64,000 nt of DNA from Pseudomonas sp. P8_229. Lineage in GTDB: Bacteria > Pseudomonadota > Gammaproteobacteria > Pseudomonadales > Pseudomonadaceae. A program made the position numbers and the translations under genes. The stretch covers positions 4,526,501 through 4,590,500 of the forward strand of contig NZ_CP125378.1 of NCBI RefSeq assembly GCF_034008635.1, in the 5' to 3' direction. The notes below the pieces were generated by a model. The model saw only the letters and a list, made by a program, of their open reading frames with translations. It did not search any database and was not told the origin of the DNA. Below, in pieces: positions 41,804-50,499 of this stretch (position 1 is the stretch's first letter; every line of letters starts with the position of its first letter).

Positions 41804-43147
41804 ATGACAACCGATGGCCAGCGTTCACTCGCGCAGCGACTGACCGGCATTGATGAGATTGAATGTGTCACGCCGGATTTGAATGGCGTGCCGCGAGGCA
41901 AGGTGATGACCGCCGAGGGTTTCCTCGAGGGGCGGCGTTTGCAGATGGCGCGGGGTGTGCTGCTGCAATGCATCATGGGCGGTTATCCGGCAGCGCGCTT
42001 TTACGGCAGCGATGACGGCGACCTGGCGCTGGTCGCCGAGCCTTCGATGATCCATCCGTTGCCGTGGAGCGACAAGCCGCGTGCCCTGGCGATTTGCGAT
42101 GCCGATGAACTGACAGGTGAAAGCTCCAATCTGTCGACCCGTGGTCAGCTCAAGAAGGTCATTGCCCATTACGCCGCGCGAGGCCTGGCGCCGGTGGTGG
42201 CGACCGAGCTGGAATTTTTTGTCTTCGCGCCGAACACCGATCCGACCCAACCGTTCCGTCCGCCGGTTGGCCTTGACGGGCGTCGCGAGGATGGCCAATC
42301 GGCGTTCAGCGTCAGTTCCAACAACGGTCTGCGGCCGTTCTTCAGCGAAGTCTATAAATGCATGGCTGCCCTCGGTCTGCCGCGCGATACCTTCATGCAT
42401 GAAATGGGCGTCAGCCAGTTCGAGATCAACCTGCTGCACGGTGATCCGCTGTTGCTGGCCGACCAGACCTTCCTGTTCAAACACCTGCTCAAGGAAGTCG
42501 CGCTCAAGCACGGCCTGACCGTGGTGTGCATGGCCAAACCGCTGGCACACACGCCGGGCAGTTCGATGCATATTCACCAGAGCATCGTCGAGATCGCGAC
42601 CGGCAACAATGTCTTCAGCGACGAGAACGGCCAGCCGACGGCGATGTTCCGTCACTTCATTGGTGGACAGCAGGCGGGCATGGCGGATTTCACCGCACTG
42701 TTTGCGCCCAACGTGAATTCCTATCAGCGCCTGTGCCACCCGTATGCGTCGCCGAACAATGCCTGTTGGTCCCACGACAACCGTGCGGCAGGCTTGCGGA
42801 TTCCGGCCAGTTCACCCGTGGCTCGTCGAGTGGAAAACCGTCTGCCCGGCGCCGACGCCAACCCGTACCTGGCGATTGCCGCGAGCCTGGCCGCCGGCTT
42901 GCATGGGATCGAGCATGAGCTGGAACCGACTGCGGCGATTCAGGGTGAGTTCGAAGTGCCGGACAATCTTTCGCTGCCGTGTACCTTGCATGCCGCGCTC
43001 GAGCGTCTGAAACGTAGCCAATTGGCGAGGGAACTGTTCGGACAGGAGTTCATCGAAGGCTACATCGCTTCGAAGACCATGGAGTTGACCAGCTTCTTTG
43101 ATGAAATCACTCCCTGGGAACGGCGTGTTCTAGCAGCCCAGGCCTGA
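41804..43147 (+). CDS. Glutamine synthetase family protein (probable gamma-glutamylpolyamine synthetase)
   Basis: The 447-residue protein resembles class-I-type glutamine synthetase paralogues such as PuuA/PauA. It has the beta-Grasp N-domain with DLNGVPRGK and FLEGRRLQMARG, metal ligands in VVATELEFFVF (about 140) and MGVSQFEINLLHGD, the GSSMHIHQS loop (about 250) and NSYQRL...WSHDNR...RIPASS. It would ligate glutamate to an amine using ATP; which polyamine is not shown. The start at 41804 opens at MTTDGQRSLAQRL. The MFS gene follows 69 bp later; no terminator lies between. Confidence 0.88.
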   Translation: MTTDGQRSLAQRLTGIDEIECVTPDLNGVPRGKVMTAEGFLEGRRLQMARGVLLQCIMGGYPAARFYGSDDGDLALVAEPSMIHPLPWSDKPRALAICDADELTGESSNLSTRGQLKKVIAHYAARGLAPVVATELEFFVFAPNTDPTQPFRPPVGLDGRREDGQSAFSVSSNNGLRPFFSEVYKCMAALGLPRDTFMHEMGVSQFEINLLHGDPLLLADQTFLFKHLLKEVALKHGLTVVCMAKPLAHTPGSSMHIHQSIVEIATGNNVFSDENGQPTAMFRHFIGGQQAGMADFTALFAPNVNSYQRLCHPYASPNNACWSHDNRAAGLRIPASSPVARRVENRLPGADANPYLAIAASLAAGLHGIEHELEPTAAIQGEFEVPDNLSLPCTLHAALERLKRSQLARELFGQEFIEGYIASKTMELTSFFDEITPWERRVLAAQA

Positions 43148-43216
43148 CGAACCGTCGCCATCGGGCTATCGTTTGGATAGTCCGATACTTACTGCAAGGA
43201 GCCGCTCGGAACGCCG

Positions 43217-44599
43217 ATGCGCCAAATCTGGAAATCCTTTCGAGCGCTGTATTTCGCCTCGCTGATGATGTTGATCGGCTCGGGCCTTCTATCTACTTAT
43301 CTGGCGTTGCGCCTGGCCGCTGACCATGTCGACGGACTGTGGGTCGGCGCGCTGATGGCGGCCAACTATTTCGGCCTGGTGCTGGGCGGCAAGATCGGTC
43401 ACCGACTGATTGCCCGGGTCGGGCATATCCGCGCGTATTCGGCTTGTGCCGGGATCGTCGGTGCGGCGGTGCTCGGGCATGGCCTGGTCGACTGGCTGCC
43501 GGCGTGGCTGGTGCTGCGGACCATCGTCGGCCTGGGCATGATGTGCCAGTACATGGTGATCGAGAGCTGGCTCAACGAGCAGGCCGACGCCAACCAGCGC
43601 GGTCTGGTGTTCAGCGGCTACATGATCGCTTCGTATCTGGGGCTGGTGCTCGGTCAGCTGATTCTGGTCATGCACCCGGGCCTCGGCCTGGAGCTGCTGA
43701 TGCTGGTCGCTCTGTGTTTCGCCCTGTGTCTGGTACCCGTGGCGCTGACCCGGCGGATTCACCCGGCGCCGCTGCATCCGGCACCGATGGAGCCGCGCTT
43801 CTTTATCAAGCGTGTGCCGCAGTCGTTGAGTACGGTGCTGGGTGCTGGTCTGATCATTGGTTCGTTCTACGGTCTGGCGCCGCTGTATGCCTCGCAGCAG
43901 GGGCTGTCGACCGAGCAGGTCGGTCTGTTCATGGGTAGCTGCATTTTTGCCGGGCTGCTGGTGCAGTGGCCGTTGGGCTGGTTGTCCGACCGTTATGATC
44001 GCGCCTTGCTGATCCGCTGCTTTGCCGGGTTCCTGGCGGTGGCGGCGTTGCCATTGGCCATCTTGCCGCAGGTGCCGCTGGAGGTTTTGTTTGTCGTCGG
44101 GTTCATGTGCTCACTGGTGCAGTTCTGTCTGTATCCGCTGGCGGTGGCGTTCTCCAACGATCACGTCGAAGGCGATCGCCGGGTGTCGCTGACGGCGATG
44201 CTGCTGGTGACCTACGGGGTTGGCGCGAGTATCGGGCCGCTGCTGGCGGGCGTGCTGATGAAGCTGTTCGGCAGCCAGAGCCTTTACGCGTTCTTCAGCT
44301 TCTTTGCGTTGGTGCTGGTGTGGCGCATTCGGCCGAAAGCGGTGACCAATCTGCATCAGGTCGACGATGCGCCGCTGCATCACGTGGCAATGCCGGATAG
44401 CATGTCCAGTTCACCTTTGGTGGCGGCCCTCGATCCGCGCGTGGATGAGCAGGTGGTGCAGGAGCAGATGCAGACCCCGGTTGAGCCTGAGCCGGAGCCG
44501 GAAGTGGAGCCTGAGATTGCGCCGGAGCCAGTAGTGGAACCAGGGCCCGATGATGGAACCGATAAACCGACGCCAGACATCAGCGGCGCCAGACCCTGA
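43217..44599 (+). CDS. MFS transporter with acidic Pro-Glu-rich tail
   Basis: The 460-residue protein has about 12 membrane spans and MFS features: NYFGLVLGGKIGHRLIARVGH (loop 2-3 motif) and GWLSDRYDRALLIRC in the second half. It belongs to the YcaD-like group. The C-terminal ~60 residues are a Pro/Glu/Val-rich tail (EPEPEPEVEPEIAPEPVVEP) extending into the cytoplasm. Substrate unknown. It follows the glutamylpolyamine-synthetase-like gene and may work with it. Confidence 0.88.
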   Translation: MRQIWKSFRALYFASLMMLIGSGLLSTYLALRLAADHVDGLWVGALMAANYFGLVLGGKIGHRLIARVGHIRAYSACAGIVGAAVLGHGLVDWLPAWLVLRTIVGLGMMCQYMVIESWLNEQADANQRGLVFSGYMIASYLGLVLGQLILVMHPGLGLELLMLVALCFALCLVPVALTRRIHPAPLHPAPMEPRFFIKRVPQSLSTVLGAGLIIGSFYGLAPLYASQQGLSTEQVGLFMGSCIFAGLLVQWPLGWLSDRYDRALLIRCFAGFLAVAALPLAILPQVPLEVLFVVGFMCSLVQFCLYPLAVAFSNDHVEGDRRVSLTAMLLVTYGVGASIGPLLAGVLMKLFGSQSLYAFFSFFALVLVWRIRPKAVTNLHQVDDAPLHHVAMPDSMSSSPLVAALDPRVDEQVVQEQMQTPVEPEPEPEVEPEIAPEPVVEPGPDDGTDKPTPDISGARP

Positions 44600-44712
44600 C
44601 TGCACATTCTTCCTGACACACCACATTGGATGATTTTGCGACTGCTGCGCAGCCGGTCGGGGATAAATCCCCTCACCACAGGGATCTCAGTGTTACTGGG
44701 ATTTTTAAGCAC

Positions 44713-44749
44713 AAAAAAGGGCAGTCCCGCCAAGGATTGCCCTTTTTTT
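44713..44749. terminator. Bidirectional terminator between the MFS and PilZ genes
   Basis: AAAAAAGGGCA and TGCCCTTTTTT form a stem with A and T runs on each side, between convergent genes. Confidence 0.9.
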
Positions 44750-44764
44750 ATTTGCCTGTCCGAA

Positions 44765-45511
44765 TCACAGGTCGTCTTTATCGAACCGGCGTGCTTCACG
44801 CTGCAGCTGATAAACGAAGCGCTCGACGTTGCGTGCAGCCGGGCCACTGATGTTGTGGAAGCGCAGGCCGGCGAAGGTGATGTTGAGCTTTTCTTCGAAG
44901 TGCAGATAACGCAGTTCGACCGAGGTCGGCTGATTGCCGAACAGCGGGGCGGCGATGAGGCGGTCATAGACCTGGCCCAGTTGCAGACGGTCGGTGATGT
45001 CGCCTTCAAAGCGCAGCTTGCAACCGGTGGCGGAAATATCCAGCAGTTTGCCGTTGATCGGCGCCTTGAGTTTTTCGCCGCCGAGTTCGACGCTGACCAG
45101 GTCGGTCAGCTTCAGTGCTGCACGAAAGGCGTTGCGGCGCTGGTGGTAGACCACTTCGGTCGGCAGCTCGCCGGTATAGAAGCGATCGCCTTCGGATTCT
45201 TCGATGTTCAACGTGCCGGTGCATTCCCAGGCAATGCGCACACCTTCGTGGAAGCCTTCGACCCTGAAGGGCTCGCCCGCCAGCAGGAAGCGCTCACCAT
45301 CGCGCGGGATCATTTCATCCAGGGCGATGGTCGCGGTTTCGCGGTCGACCTTGATCAGGTAGCTCTGGAAACGCTGGCTGCGCTCATGGAAGGTGATGAT
45401 CAGCGGGTCGTGGCTTTCTTGCAACTGGCGCAGGTTGCTGGAGATTTCCAGGGGCGTGGTCAGCACCTTTGGTGGCTGCGGAGTATCATCCGCGCTTAGG
45501 GCGTTTGGCAC
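44765..45511 (-). CDS. ycgR: PilZ-domain flagellar brake protein (YcgR)
   Basis: The 248-residue protein has an N-terminal YcgR-N beta domain and a C-terminal PilZ domain. The c-di-GMP motifs are HQRRNAFR (R-x3-R, about residues 122-129) and LLDISATGC (DxSxxG, about 159-167). It binds c-di-GMP and slows the flagellar motor. The start codon is GTG at 45511 with GGAG upstream. It lies downstream of flgN and flgM on the same strand and forms the end of their operon. Confidence 0.94.
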   Translation of the reverse strand: MPNALSADDTPQPPKVLTTPLEISSNLRQLQESHDPLIITFHERSQRFQSYLIKVDRETATIALDEMIPRDGERFLLAGEPFRVEGFHEGVRIAWECTGTLNIEESEGDRFYTGELPTEVVYHQRRNAFRAALKLTDLVSVELGGEKLKAPINGKLLDISATGCKLRFEGDITDRLQLGQVYDRLIAAPLFGNQPTSVELRYLHFEEKLNITFAGLRFHNISGPAARNVERFVYQLQREARRFDKDDL

Positions 45512-45603
45512 GTTTTCTCAATCTCCAGACAAAATTTGACTACGGCTAGCCAGCATTTTGCCAGCATGTTTCGCGGGTTGATAGTGCAGGCACATCGAAA
45601 GGC

Positions 45604-46071
45604 TCACGCCTGGCTGAGCGTACGCGGCTTGGTGGGTTTGGCGAAAGTGCCAGTCGCGTCATACAACGCGGGTGGCTCGCCCCCGGTGAGGATTTTCAGC
45701 TGATTGGCCGTGGTGGCCTGCTGAATCTGGATTGACTGGCCGTTTTTGACATTGGCCGCCTGGCACTGGGCAATCAGGTCGGTCAGCACATCGCTCTCGG
45801 ACAGCAACTGGTCGCCAATACTGGAGTGGCTGGCCAGTTGCTCCAGACCCTGACGGTCGAGCGGCAGGTTGAGGCTGGCAAGGATTTCGCTGCGCTTGCG
45901 GCCATGCTGTTCAAGCAGAATGATCAATGCCTGTTTGCGCGCCAGAATATCTTCGAGCAAAGGCATGTCGCGACCGTGCAAGGCGAGGGACTCGGTTTGC
46001 AGTAACTCCAGCAATTGTTGAGCTGGAGCAAAGTCGTCGGTGATCAGTTGCAATAAATTAGTGTCGTGCAT
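45604..46071 (-). CDS. flgN: FlgN flagellar export chaperone
   Basis: The 155-residue helical protein resembles FlgN, the chaperone for the hook-filament junction proteins FlgK and FlgL. It has the helical-hairpin composition (LLQLITDDFAPAQQLLELLQ; GRDMPLLEDILARKQALIILLEQHG). It lies between flgM and ycgR with 48 and 92 bp gaps, same strand. Sequence identity in this family is low; the assignment leans on position and composition. Confidence 0.88.
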   Translation of the reverse strand: MHDTNLLQLITDDFAPAQQLLELLQTESLALHGRDMPLLEDILARKQALIILLEQHGRKRSEILASLNLPLDRQGLEQLASHSSIGDQLLSESDVLTDLIAQCQAANVKNGQSIQIQQATTANQLKILTGGEPPALYDATGTFAKPTKPRTLSQA

Positions 46072-46119
46072 GGCTGGCCTTGGGTTCTAAGCGTCCAAAA
46101 GCCTGGCGCCGGCAAAAGC

Positions 46120-46446
46120 CTAGCGCTGGGCTTCGAAGTTGAGCAGTTTGCTGGCTACACGGTTGCTGTCGACTTTGTAGCTGCCATCGGCAATCGCTGC
46201 TTTCAACTCGGCCACGCGGGCTTTGTCGACGGCAGGCTGATCACGCAGCTTGTCAGTGACCTTCTGCAACTGTTGAGCCTCATTGCTGAGGTGTACCGAT
46301 TCCCCGCTTTTTGCGGTACTGGCCGTTTCGGCCGGGGTATTCAGCGGCGCGGAGGTGCCGGTTTCGGCGGTTTCCTTGGCGTTGCTGGTACGTGTACTGC
46401 CCGTAAGTGACGAGGAGCTGTTCAAACGGCTGAAATCGATGACCAT
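46120..46446 (-). CDS. flgM: Anti-sigma-28 factor FlgM
   Basis: The 108-residue protein starts [20 protein letters not shown] and has the FlgM pattern: Ser/Thr-rich disordered N-terminal half, then [20 protein letters not shown] and [20 protein letters not shown], the helices that bind FliA. It is exported through the hook to release FliA. The ATG at 46446 is supported by the N-terminus and a sigma-28 promoter at 46482-46508. The ORF start at 46536 is upstream of that promoter and is rejected. Confidence 0.93.
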   Translation of the reverse strand: MVIDFSRLNSSSSLTGSTRTSNAKETAETGTSAPLNTPAETASTAKSGESVHLSNEAQQLQKVTDKLRDQPAVDKARVAELKAAIADGSYKVDSNRVASKLLNFEAQR

Positions 46447-46481
46447 GTTAAAAACCTCTGGGAATTTGGACGCTTGCCATG

Positions 46482-46508
46482 TTCTCGGCCATTCCCTGGA
46501 AAACTTTA
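46482..46508 (-). promoter_or_regulatory. Sigma-28 (FliA) promoter of flgM
   Basis: On the minus strand TAAAGTTT-N11-GCCGAGAA matches the FliA consensus (TAAAGTTT-N11-GCCGATAA) with one mismatch. It is 36 bp before flgM, placing the start of transcription near 46474. Confidence 0.85.
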
Positions 46509-46606
46509 GGCTCACTTTGCAATGAGCTGTCTGCACCGAAGCGTGCCCTGCTGCGGCACAGTTTAGGGAAGCAACGGGACCGGCGCCAGTTTTCTGCGTG
46601 AGCGTT

Positions 46607-47368
46607 TTACATGGCCACTTCCACTTGGCCCGGCGCGATGACTTGCGCCTTGATCACCCGGTTGGAGTTGAGGTTTTTCACTCGAATCTGTTCTTTCAAG
46701 CCGCCATTGGCCAGGGCCTCACCGGGCATGCGCACGGCGAGCGTACCGCTGCGGGCGATGATGACCACTTGATCACCCTTGCGCACCACTTCTGCCTGTT
46801 CCAGATGCACCAGGGTAATCACCTGATCGGCGACCGTTGGTCGGGTCAATTTCTGTCCGATGGCTTCATCCACCGACGTCAAAAAACCTTGATTGATCTG
46901 ACTGACGTCGCGTTCACGCAAGGTCACGTCCTGCGGTTCGATAATCCCGGCGCGTTTGAGCGGTCGTGTGGTGGTGACAATCTCGCGAAACAGGCGGACT
47001 TGAGCGGGCACGAACACCGTCCACGGCGAGCTTCCCTCGCAGCGAACCTTGACCGTTACCCGACCCAGCGGACGTGCCGGACTCTCCAGTGACGCTGTCA
47101 ATTCCTTGTCGCACATAGGCATGCGCATACGCGGGTCGAGCTGGTTGACCTCGATTTCATAGCGGCCTTCCGTTTGACTGGTAGCCAGATAGTCTTCTAC
47201 GGTGAATTCAAGAAAGCCCTGAGTGACGCCGATAAGCATGTCAGGCAAGGTAACCGTATCGGCACCGGCAGGGCTGCCAGCGAAAAAGAAGCAGACGGCA
47301 GACACCGCGCACAGCGCTTTGCGGGTGCGGCAGGTCAGGCGTCGAAAAAATGTCGTTTGAGCGTTCAT
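46607..47368 (-). CDS. flgA: FlgA, flagellar P-ring chaperone
   Basis: The 253-residue periplasmic protein has a signal peptide ([10 protein letters not shown]...[20 protein letters not shown]) and the SAF-domain C-terminal half ([46 protein letters not shown]). It aids assembly of the FlgI ring. The start at 47368 is the only one that keeps the signal peptide. No Shine-Dalgarno is visible, and a sigma-54 promoter ends at 47380, so the transcript may be leaderless. Confidence 0.92.
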   Translation of the reverse strand: MNAQTTFFRRLTCRTRKALCAVSAVCFFFAGSPAGADTVTLPDMLIGVTQGFLEFTVEDYLATSQTEGRYEIEVNQLDPRMRMPMCDKELTASLESPARPLGRVTVKVRCEGSSPWTVFVPAQVRLFREIVTTTRPLKRAGIIEPQDVTLRERDVSQINQGFLTSVDEAIGQKLTRPTVADQVITLVHLEQAEVVRKGDQVVIIARSGTLAVRMPGEALANGGLKEQIRVKNLNSNRVIKAQVIAPGQVEVAM

Positions 47369-47379
47369 ACGAGTTAAAA

Positions 47380-47395
47380 AGCAAGCGCCGTGCCG
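47380..47395 (-). promoter_or_regulatory. Sigma-54 promoter of flgA
   Basis: CGGCACG-N4-TTGCT on the minus strand matches TGGCACG-N4-TTGCW with one mismatch, and its central CGGCACGGCGCTTGCT is 15 of 16 identical to the flgB promoter. Counting 12 bases from the GC of the -12 box puts +1 at about 47369, one base before the flgA ATG. Confidence 0.75.
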
Positions 47396-47450
47396 TTTAG
47401 CAATGAATGTGCGTCGCAACAACACTTGGCGTTGGTGTAGGAGTCTGGGC

Positions 47451-48383
47451 ATGGCTGGTGTAATGGATTCGGTGAACCAGCGCACGCAACTGGTAGGGCA
47501 GAATCGCCTGGAGCTGTTGTTGTTCCGTCTCGACGGTCAGCAGCTCTACGGAATCAACGTGTTCAAGGTACGGGAAGTGCTGCAGTGCCCGTCGCTGACG
47601 TTGATGCCCAAGTCCAGTCCTGTCGTGTGCGGGGTAGCGAATATCCGGGGGGCGACCATTCCGATCCTTGATCTGGCAATGGCAACCGGCTCGGGGGCGT
47701 TGAAAGACAAGAACAACCCGTTCGTGATCATCACGGAGTACAACACCAAGACCCAGGGTTTCCTGGTCCGCTCGGTGGAGCGCATCGTCAACATGAACTG
47801 GGAAGAGATCCATCCGCCGCCCAAGGGCACGGGTCGCGATCACTACCTGACCGCGGTGACTCGAGTCGACAATCAGTTGGTCGAAATCATCGATGTCGAG
47901 AAGGTGCTGGCGGAAGTTGCGCCGACGCCGGAAGCGATTTCGGTCGGTGTGGTCGATGTCGAGACCCAGAGCAAGGCGCTGTCGCTGCGGGTGCTGACGG
48001 TCGATGACTCGTCGGTGGCGCGCAAGCAGGTCACGCGTTGCCTGCAGACGATCGGTGTCGAAGTGGTGGCGCTGAACGACGGCAAGCAGGCGCTGGATTA
48101 CCTGCGCAAGCTGGTCGATGAGGGCAAGAAGCCGGAAGACGAGTTCCTGATGATGATTTCCGACATCGAGATGCCGGAGATGGACGGGTACACCCTGACG
48201 GCGGAAATTCGCAACGACCCGCGCATGCAAAAGCTTCATATCATCCTGCATACTTCGTTGTCGGGGGTATTCAATCAGGCGATGGTCAAGAAAGTCGGTG
48301 CAGATGACTTCCTGGCCAAATTCCGTCCTGATGACCTGGCATCCCGGGTAGTCGACCGGATCAAAGCAGCAGATATCAGCTAG
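47451..48383 (+). CDS. cheV: Chemotaxis coupling protein CheV
   Basis: The 310-residue protein has an N-terminal CheW-like domain (LFRLDGQQLYGINVFKVREV; GVANIRGATIPILDL) and a C-terminal receiver domain. The receiver contains LTVDDSSVARKQ, the phospho-acceptor Asp in MISDIEMPEMDGY, and the FLAKFRPDDL lysine. It couples receptors to CheA and can be phosphorylated. The ATG at 47451 has AGGAG at 8 bases. It is transcribed divergently from flgA and followed by cheR (46-bp gap). Confidence 0.95.
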   Translation: MAGVMDSVNQRTQLVGQNRLELLLFRLDGQQLYGINVFKVREVLQCPSLTLMPKSSPVVCGVANIRGATIPILDLAMATGSGALKDKNNPFVIITEYNTKTQGFLVRSVERIVNMNWEEIHPPPKGTGRDHYLTAVTRVDNQLVEIIDVEKVLAEVAPTPEAISVGVVDVETQSKALSLRVLTVDDSSVARKQVTRCLQTIGVEVVALNDGKQALDYLRKLVDEGKKPEDEFLMMISDIEMPEMDGYTLTAEIRNDPRMQKLHIILHTSLSGVFNQAMVKKVGADDFLAKFRPDDLASRVVDRIKAADIS

Positions 48384-48429
48384 GGGCCTTCTGCCCCTGG
48401 CGGTCAACACGATTTAAGAGGCGGCATCA

Positions 48430-49257
48430 TTGTCTACGGGTAATTTGGATTTCGAACAGTTCCGGGTCTTCCTGGAAAAGGCCTGTGGCATTTTGCTCGG
48501 TGAAAACAAGCAGTACCTGGTCTCGAGCCGTCTCAACAAACTGATGGAGCAGCAAGGCATCAAGTCCCTGGGTGAGCTGGTACAGCGCATCCAGACCCAG
48601 CCGCGCAGCGGTTTGCGCGAGCAGGTGGTCGATGCCATGACGACCAACGAAACCCTGTGGTTTCGTGACACCTATCCGTTTGAAGTCTTGAAGAACAAGG
48701 TATTGCCCGAGGCAATCAAGGCCAGCCCCAACCAGCGTCTGCGGATCTGGTCGGCGGCGTGCTCGTCGGGTCAGGAACCGTACTCGCTGTCGATGTCGAT
48801 CGATGAGTTCGAGCGCACGAATCTTGGCCAGTTGAAGATGGGCGTGCAGATTGTGGCGACTGACCTGTCCGGTCTCATGCTGACCAACTGCAAGACTGGC
48901 GAGTACGACAGCCTGGCGATCGGTCGCGGTTTGTCCGCCGATCGACTGCAGCGTTACTTCGACCCGAAAGGGCCGGGGCGCTGGGTGATCAAGGCGCCGA
49001 TCAAGAACCGGGTGGAATTCCGTTCGTTCAACCTGCTCGACAGCTATGCCGCGCTGGGCAAGTTCGACATCGTGTTCTGCCGCAACGTGCTGATCTACTT
49101 CTCCGCCGAGGTGAAGAAGGACATCCTGTTGCGCATTCACAGCACGCTGAAGCCGGGCGGGTATCTGTTCCTTGGCGCCTCCGAAGCGCTGAACGGTTTG
49201 CCGGATCATTACCAGATGGTCCAGTGCAGCCCGGGGATTATTTACCAAGCGAAATAA
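48430..49257 (+). CDS. cheR: Chemotaxis protein methyltransferase CheR
   Basis: The 275-residue AdoMet-dependent enzyme methylates glutamates of chemoreceptors. Features: VVDAMTTNETLWFRDTYPF in the N-terminal region, WSAACSSGQEPYSLS (AdoMet loop), FDIVFCRNVLIYF and PGGYLFLGASEAL in the methyltransferase domain. The start codon is TTG at 48430 with AAGAGGC upstream. A strong terminator and a REPIN follow, separating it from flgB. Confidence 0.95.
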   Translation: MSTGNLDFEQFRVFLEKACGILLGENKQYLVSSRLNKLMEQQGIKSLGELVQRIQTQPRSGLREQVVDAMTTNETLWFRDTYPFEVLKNKVLPEAIKASPNQRLRIWSAACSSGQEPYSLSMSIDEFERTNLGQLKMGVQIVATDLSGLMLTNCKTGEYDSLAIGRGLSADRLQRYFDPKGPGRWVIKAPIKNRVEFRSFNLLDSYAALGKFDIVFCRNVLIYFSAEVKKDILLRIHSTLKPGGYLFLGASEALNGLPDHYQMVQCSPGIIYQAK

Positions 49258-49275
49258 CCGCATCGGCAACAAACA

Positions 49276-49310
49276 AAAACGGCAGGCCCGCAAAGGCCTG
49301 CCGTTTTTTT
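49276..49310 (+). terminator. Terminator of cheV-cheR
   Basis: AAACGGCAGGCC-CGCAAA-GGCCTGCCGTTTTTTT; perfect stem and T run. Confidence 0.92.
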
Positions 49311-49348
49311 GTGCCTGAAATATCTCCCCCACACACCACAAGTCCCCT

Positions 49349-49436
49349 GTGGGAGCGGGCTTGCTCGCGAAGGCGTCGTGTCAGTCAATATTTGTTTTTC
49401 TGACACGCCACCTTCGCGAGCAAGCCCGCTCCCACA
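49349..49436. repeat. REPIN between cheR and flgB
   Basis: TGTGGGAGCGGGCTTGCTCGC and its reverse complement enclose about 45 bases; inward-facing pair of the first REP subtype. Confidence 0.9.
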
Positions 49437-49571
49437 GTTGTCCGGCGGTGGTAATGAAAGGGAAGGCAAGCGGCAGAAAAGCGGCAGCCAGCGGAAACCG
49501 GTTGCCGCTTTTCTGGCATTGCCACGTTGCCGATAGTTCGCAAAGCCCCGGTTTACAGGGCTTTGCCTGTT

Positions 49572-49587
49572 TGGCACGGCGCTTGCT
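49572..49587 (+). promoter_or_regulatory. Sigma-54 promoter of flgBCDE
   Basis: TGGCACG-GCGC-TTGCT is an exact match to the -24/-12 consensus TGGCACG-N4-TTGCW, 43 bp before flgB. RpoN with FleQ or FleR activates such flagellar genes in Pseudomonas. Confidence 0.9.
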
Positions 49588-49629
49588 AAAGCTCAGGTAC
49601 GAAAAACCGGTCACCCGAAGGTTCCCGAC

Positions 49630-50037
49630 ATGAGCATCAGCTTCGATAAAGCGCTCGGCATTCACGAAAAGGCATTGGGCTTTCGCGCCCAGCGTGCCGA
49701 AGTGCTGGCCAACAACATCGCCAACGCCGATACCCCGAACTACAAGGCTCGGGATCTGGACTTCTCCAAAGTGCTTGAAGCACAGACCCAGAAGAACGCC
49801 AACGGCACCATCGCCCTGAACATGACCAACAGCCGTCACATCGAAGCTGAAGGCCTGGGCAATGGCGACGAGTCGCTGATGTATCGCACGCCGATGCAGC
49901 CTTCGATCGACCAGAACACCGTGGACGCTCAGCTGGAACAGTCCAACTACGCGGAAAACGCCGTGGGCTTCCAGGCCAGCTTCACCCTGCTCAACAGCAA
50001 ATTCAAAGGGCTGGTGTCAGCCCTGCGCGGAGAGTAA
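49630..50037 (+). CDS. flgB: Flagellar basal-body proximal rod protein FlgB
   Basis: The 135-residue axial protein has the rod-protein N-terminal signature (RAEVLANNIANADTPNYKARD, about residues 19-39) and a C-terminal coiled-coil region (NSKFKGLVSALRGE). It forms the proximal rod with FlgC, FlgF and FliE. First gene of the sigma-54-driven operon; flgC follows after 3 bases. Confidence 0.95.
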   Translation: MSISFDKALGIHEKALGFRAQRAEVLANNIANADTPNYKARDLDFSKVLEAQTQKNANGTIALNMTNSRHIEAEGLGNGDESLMYRTPMQPSIDQNTVDAQLEQSNYAENAVGFQASFTLLNSKFKGLVSALRGE

Positions 50038-50040
50038 TCC

Positions 50041-50484
50041 ATGTCCCTGTCCAGCGTTTTCAACATTGCCGGCAGCGGCATGAGCGCCCAAACCACGCGT
50101 CTGAACACCGTGGCTTCGAACATCGCCAACGCCGAAACCGTCTCCTCGAGCATCGACCAGACCTATCGCGCCCGTCACCCGGTGTTCGCCACCATGTTCC
50201 AGGGCGGCCAGAACAGCGGCAGCAACTCGCTGTTCCAGAGCCAGGACGCAGCAGGGCAGGGCGTGCAGGTGCTCGGTGTGGTCGAAGACCAGAGCAACCT
50301 CGAAGCGCGCTACGAGCCGAACCATCCGGCCGCTGACGCCAAAGGCTACGTCTACTACCCGAACGTCAATGTGGTGGAAGAAATGGCTGACATGATTTCC
50401 GCGAGCCGGTCGTTCCAGACCAACGCCGAAATGATGAACACCGCCAAAACCATGATGCAGAAGGTACTGACCCTCGGTCAGTAA
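50041..50484 (+). CDS. flgC: Flagellar basal-body rod protein FlgC
   Basis: The 147-residue rod protein has the axial signature TRLNTVASNIANAETVSSS and the C-terminal MISASRSFQTNAEMMNTAKT helix shared by hook/rod proteins. It sits next in the operon, 3 bp after flgB. Confidence 0.95.
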   Translation: MSLSSVFNIAGSGMSAQTTRLNTVASNIANAETVSSSIDQTYRARHPVFATMFQGGQNSGSNSLFQSQDAAGQGVQVLGVVEDQSNLEARYEPNHPAADAKGYVYYPNVNVVEEMADMISASRSFQTNAEMMNTAKTMMQKVLTLGQ

Positions 50485-50499
50485 TAAGGGGCGACTGCC

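Noticed and set aside
42010..42775. Minus-strand ORF opposite the glutamine-synthetase-like gene
   Set aside because: Antisense shadow of a gene with clear catalytic motifs.
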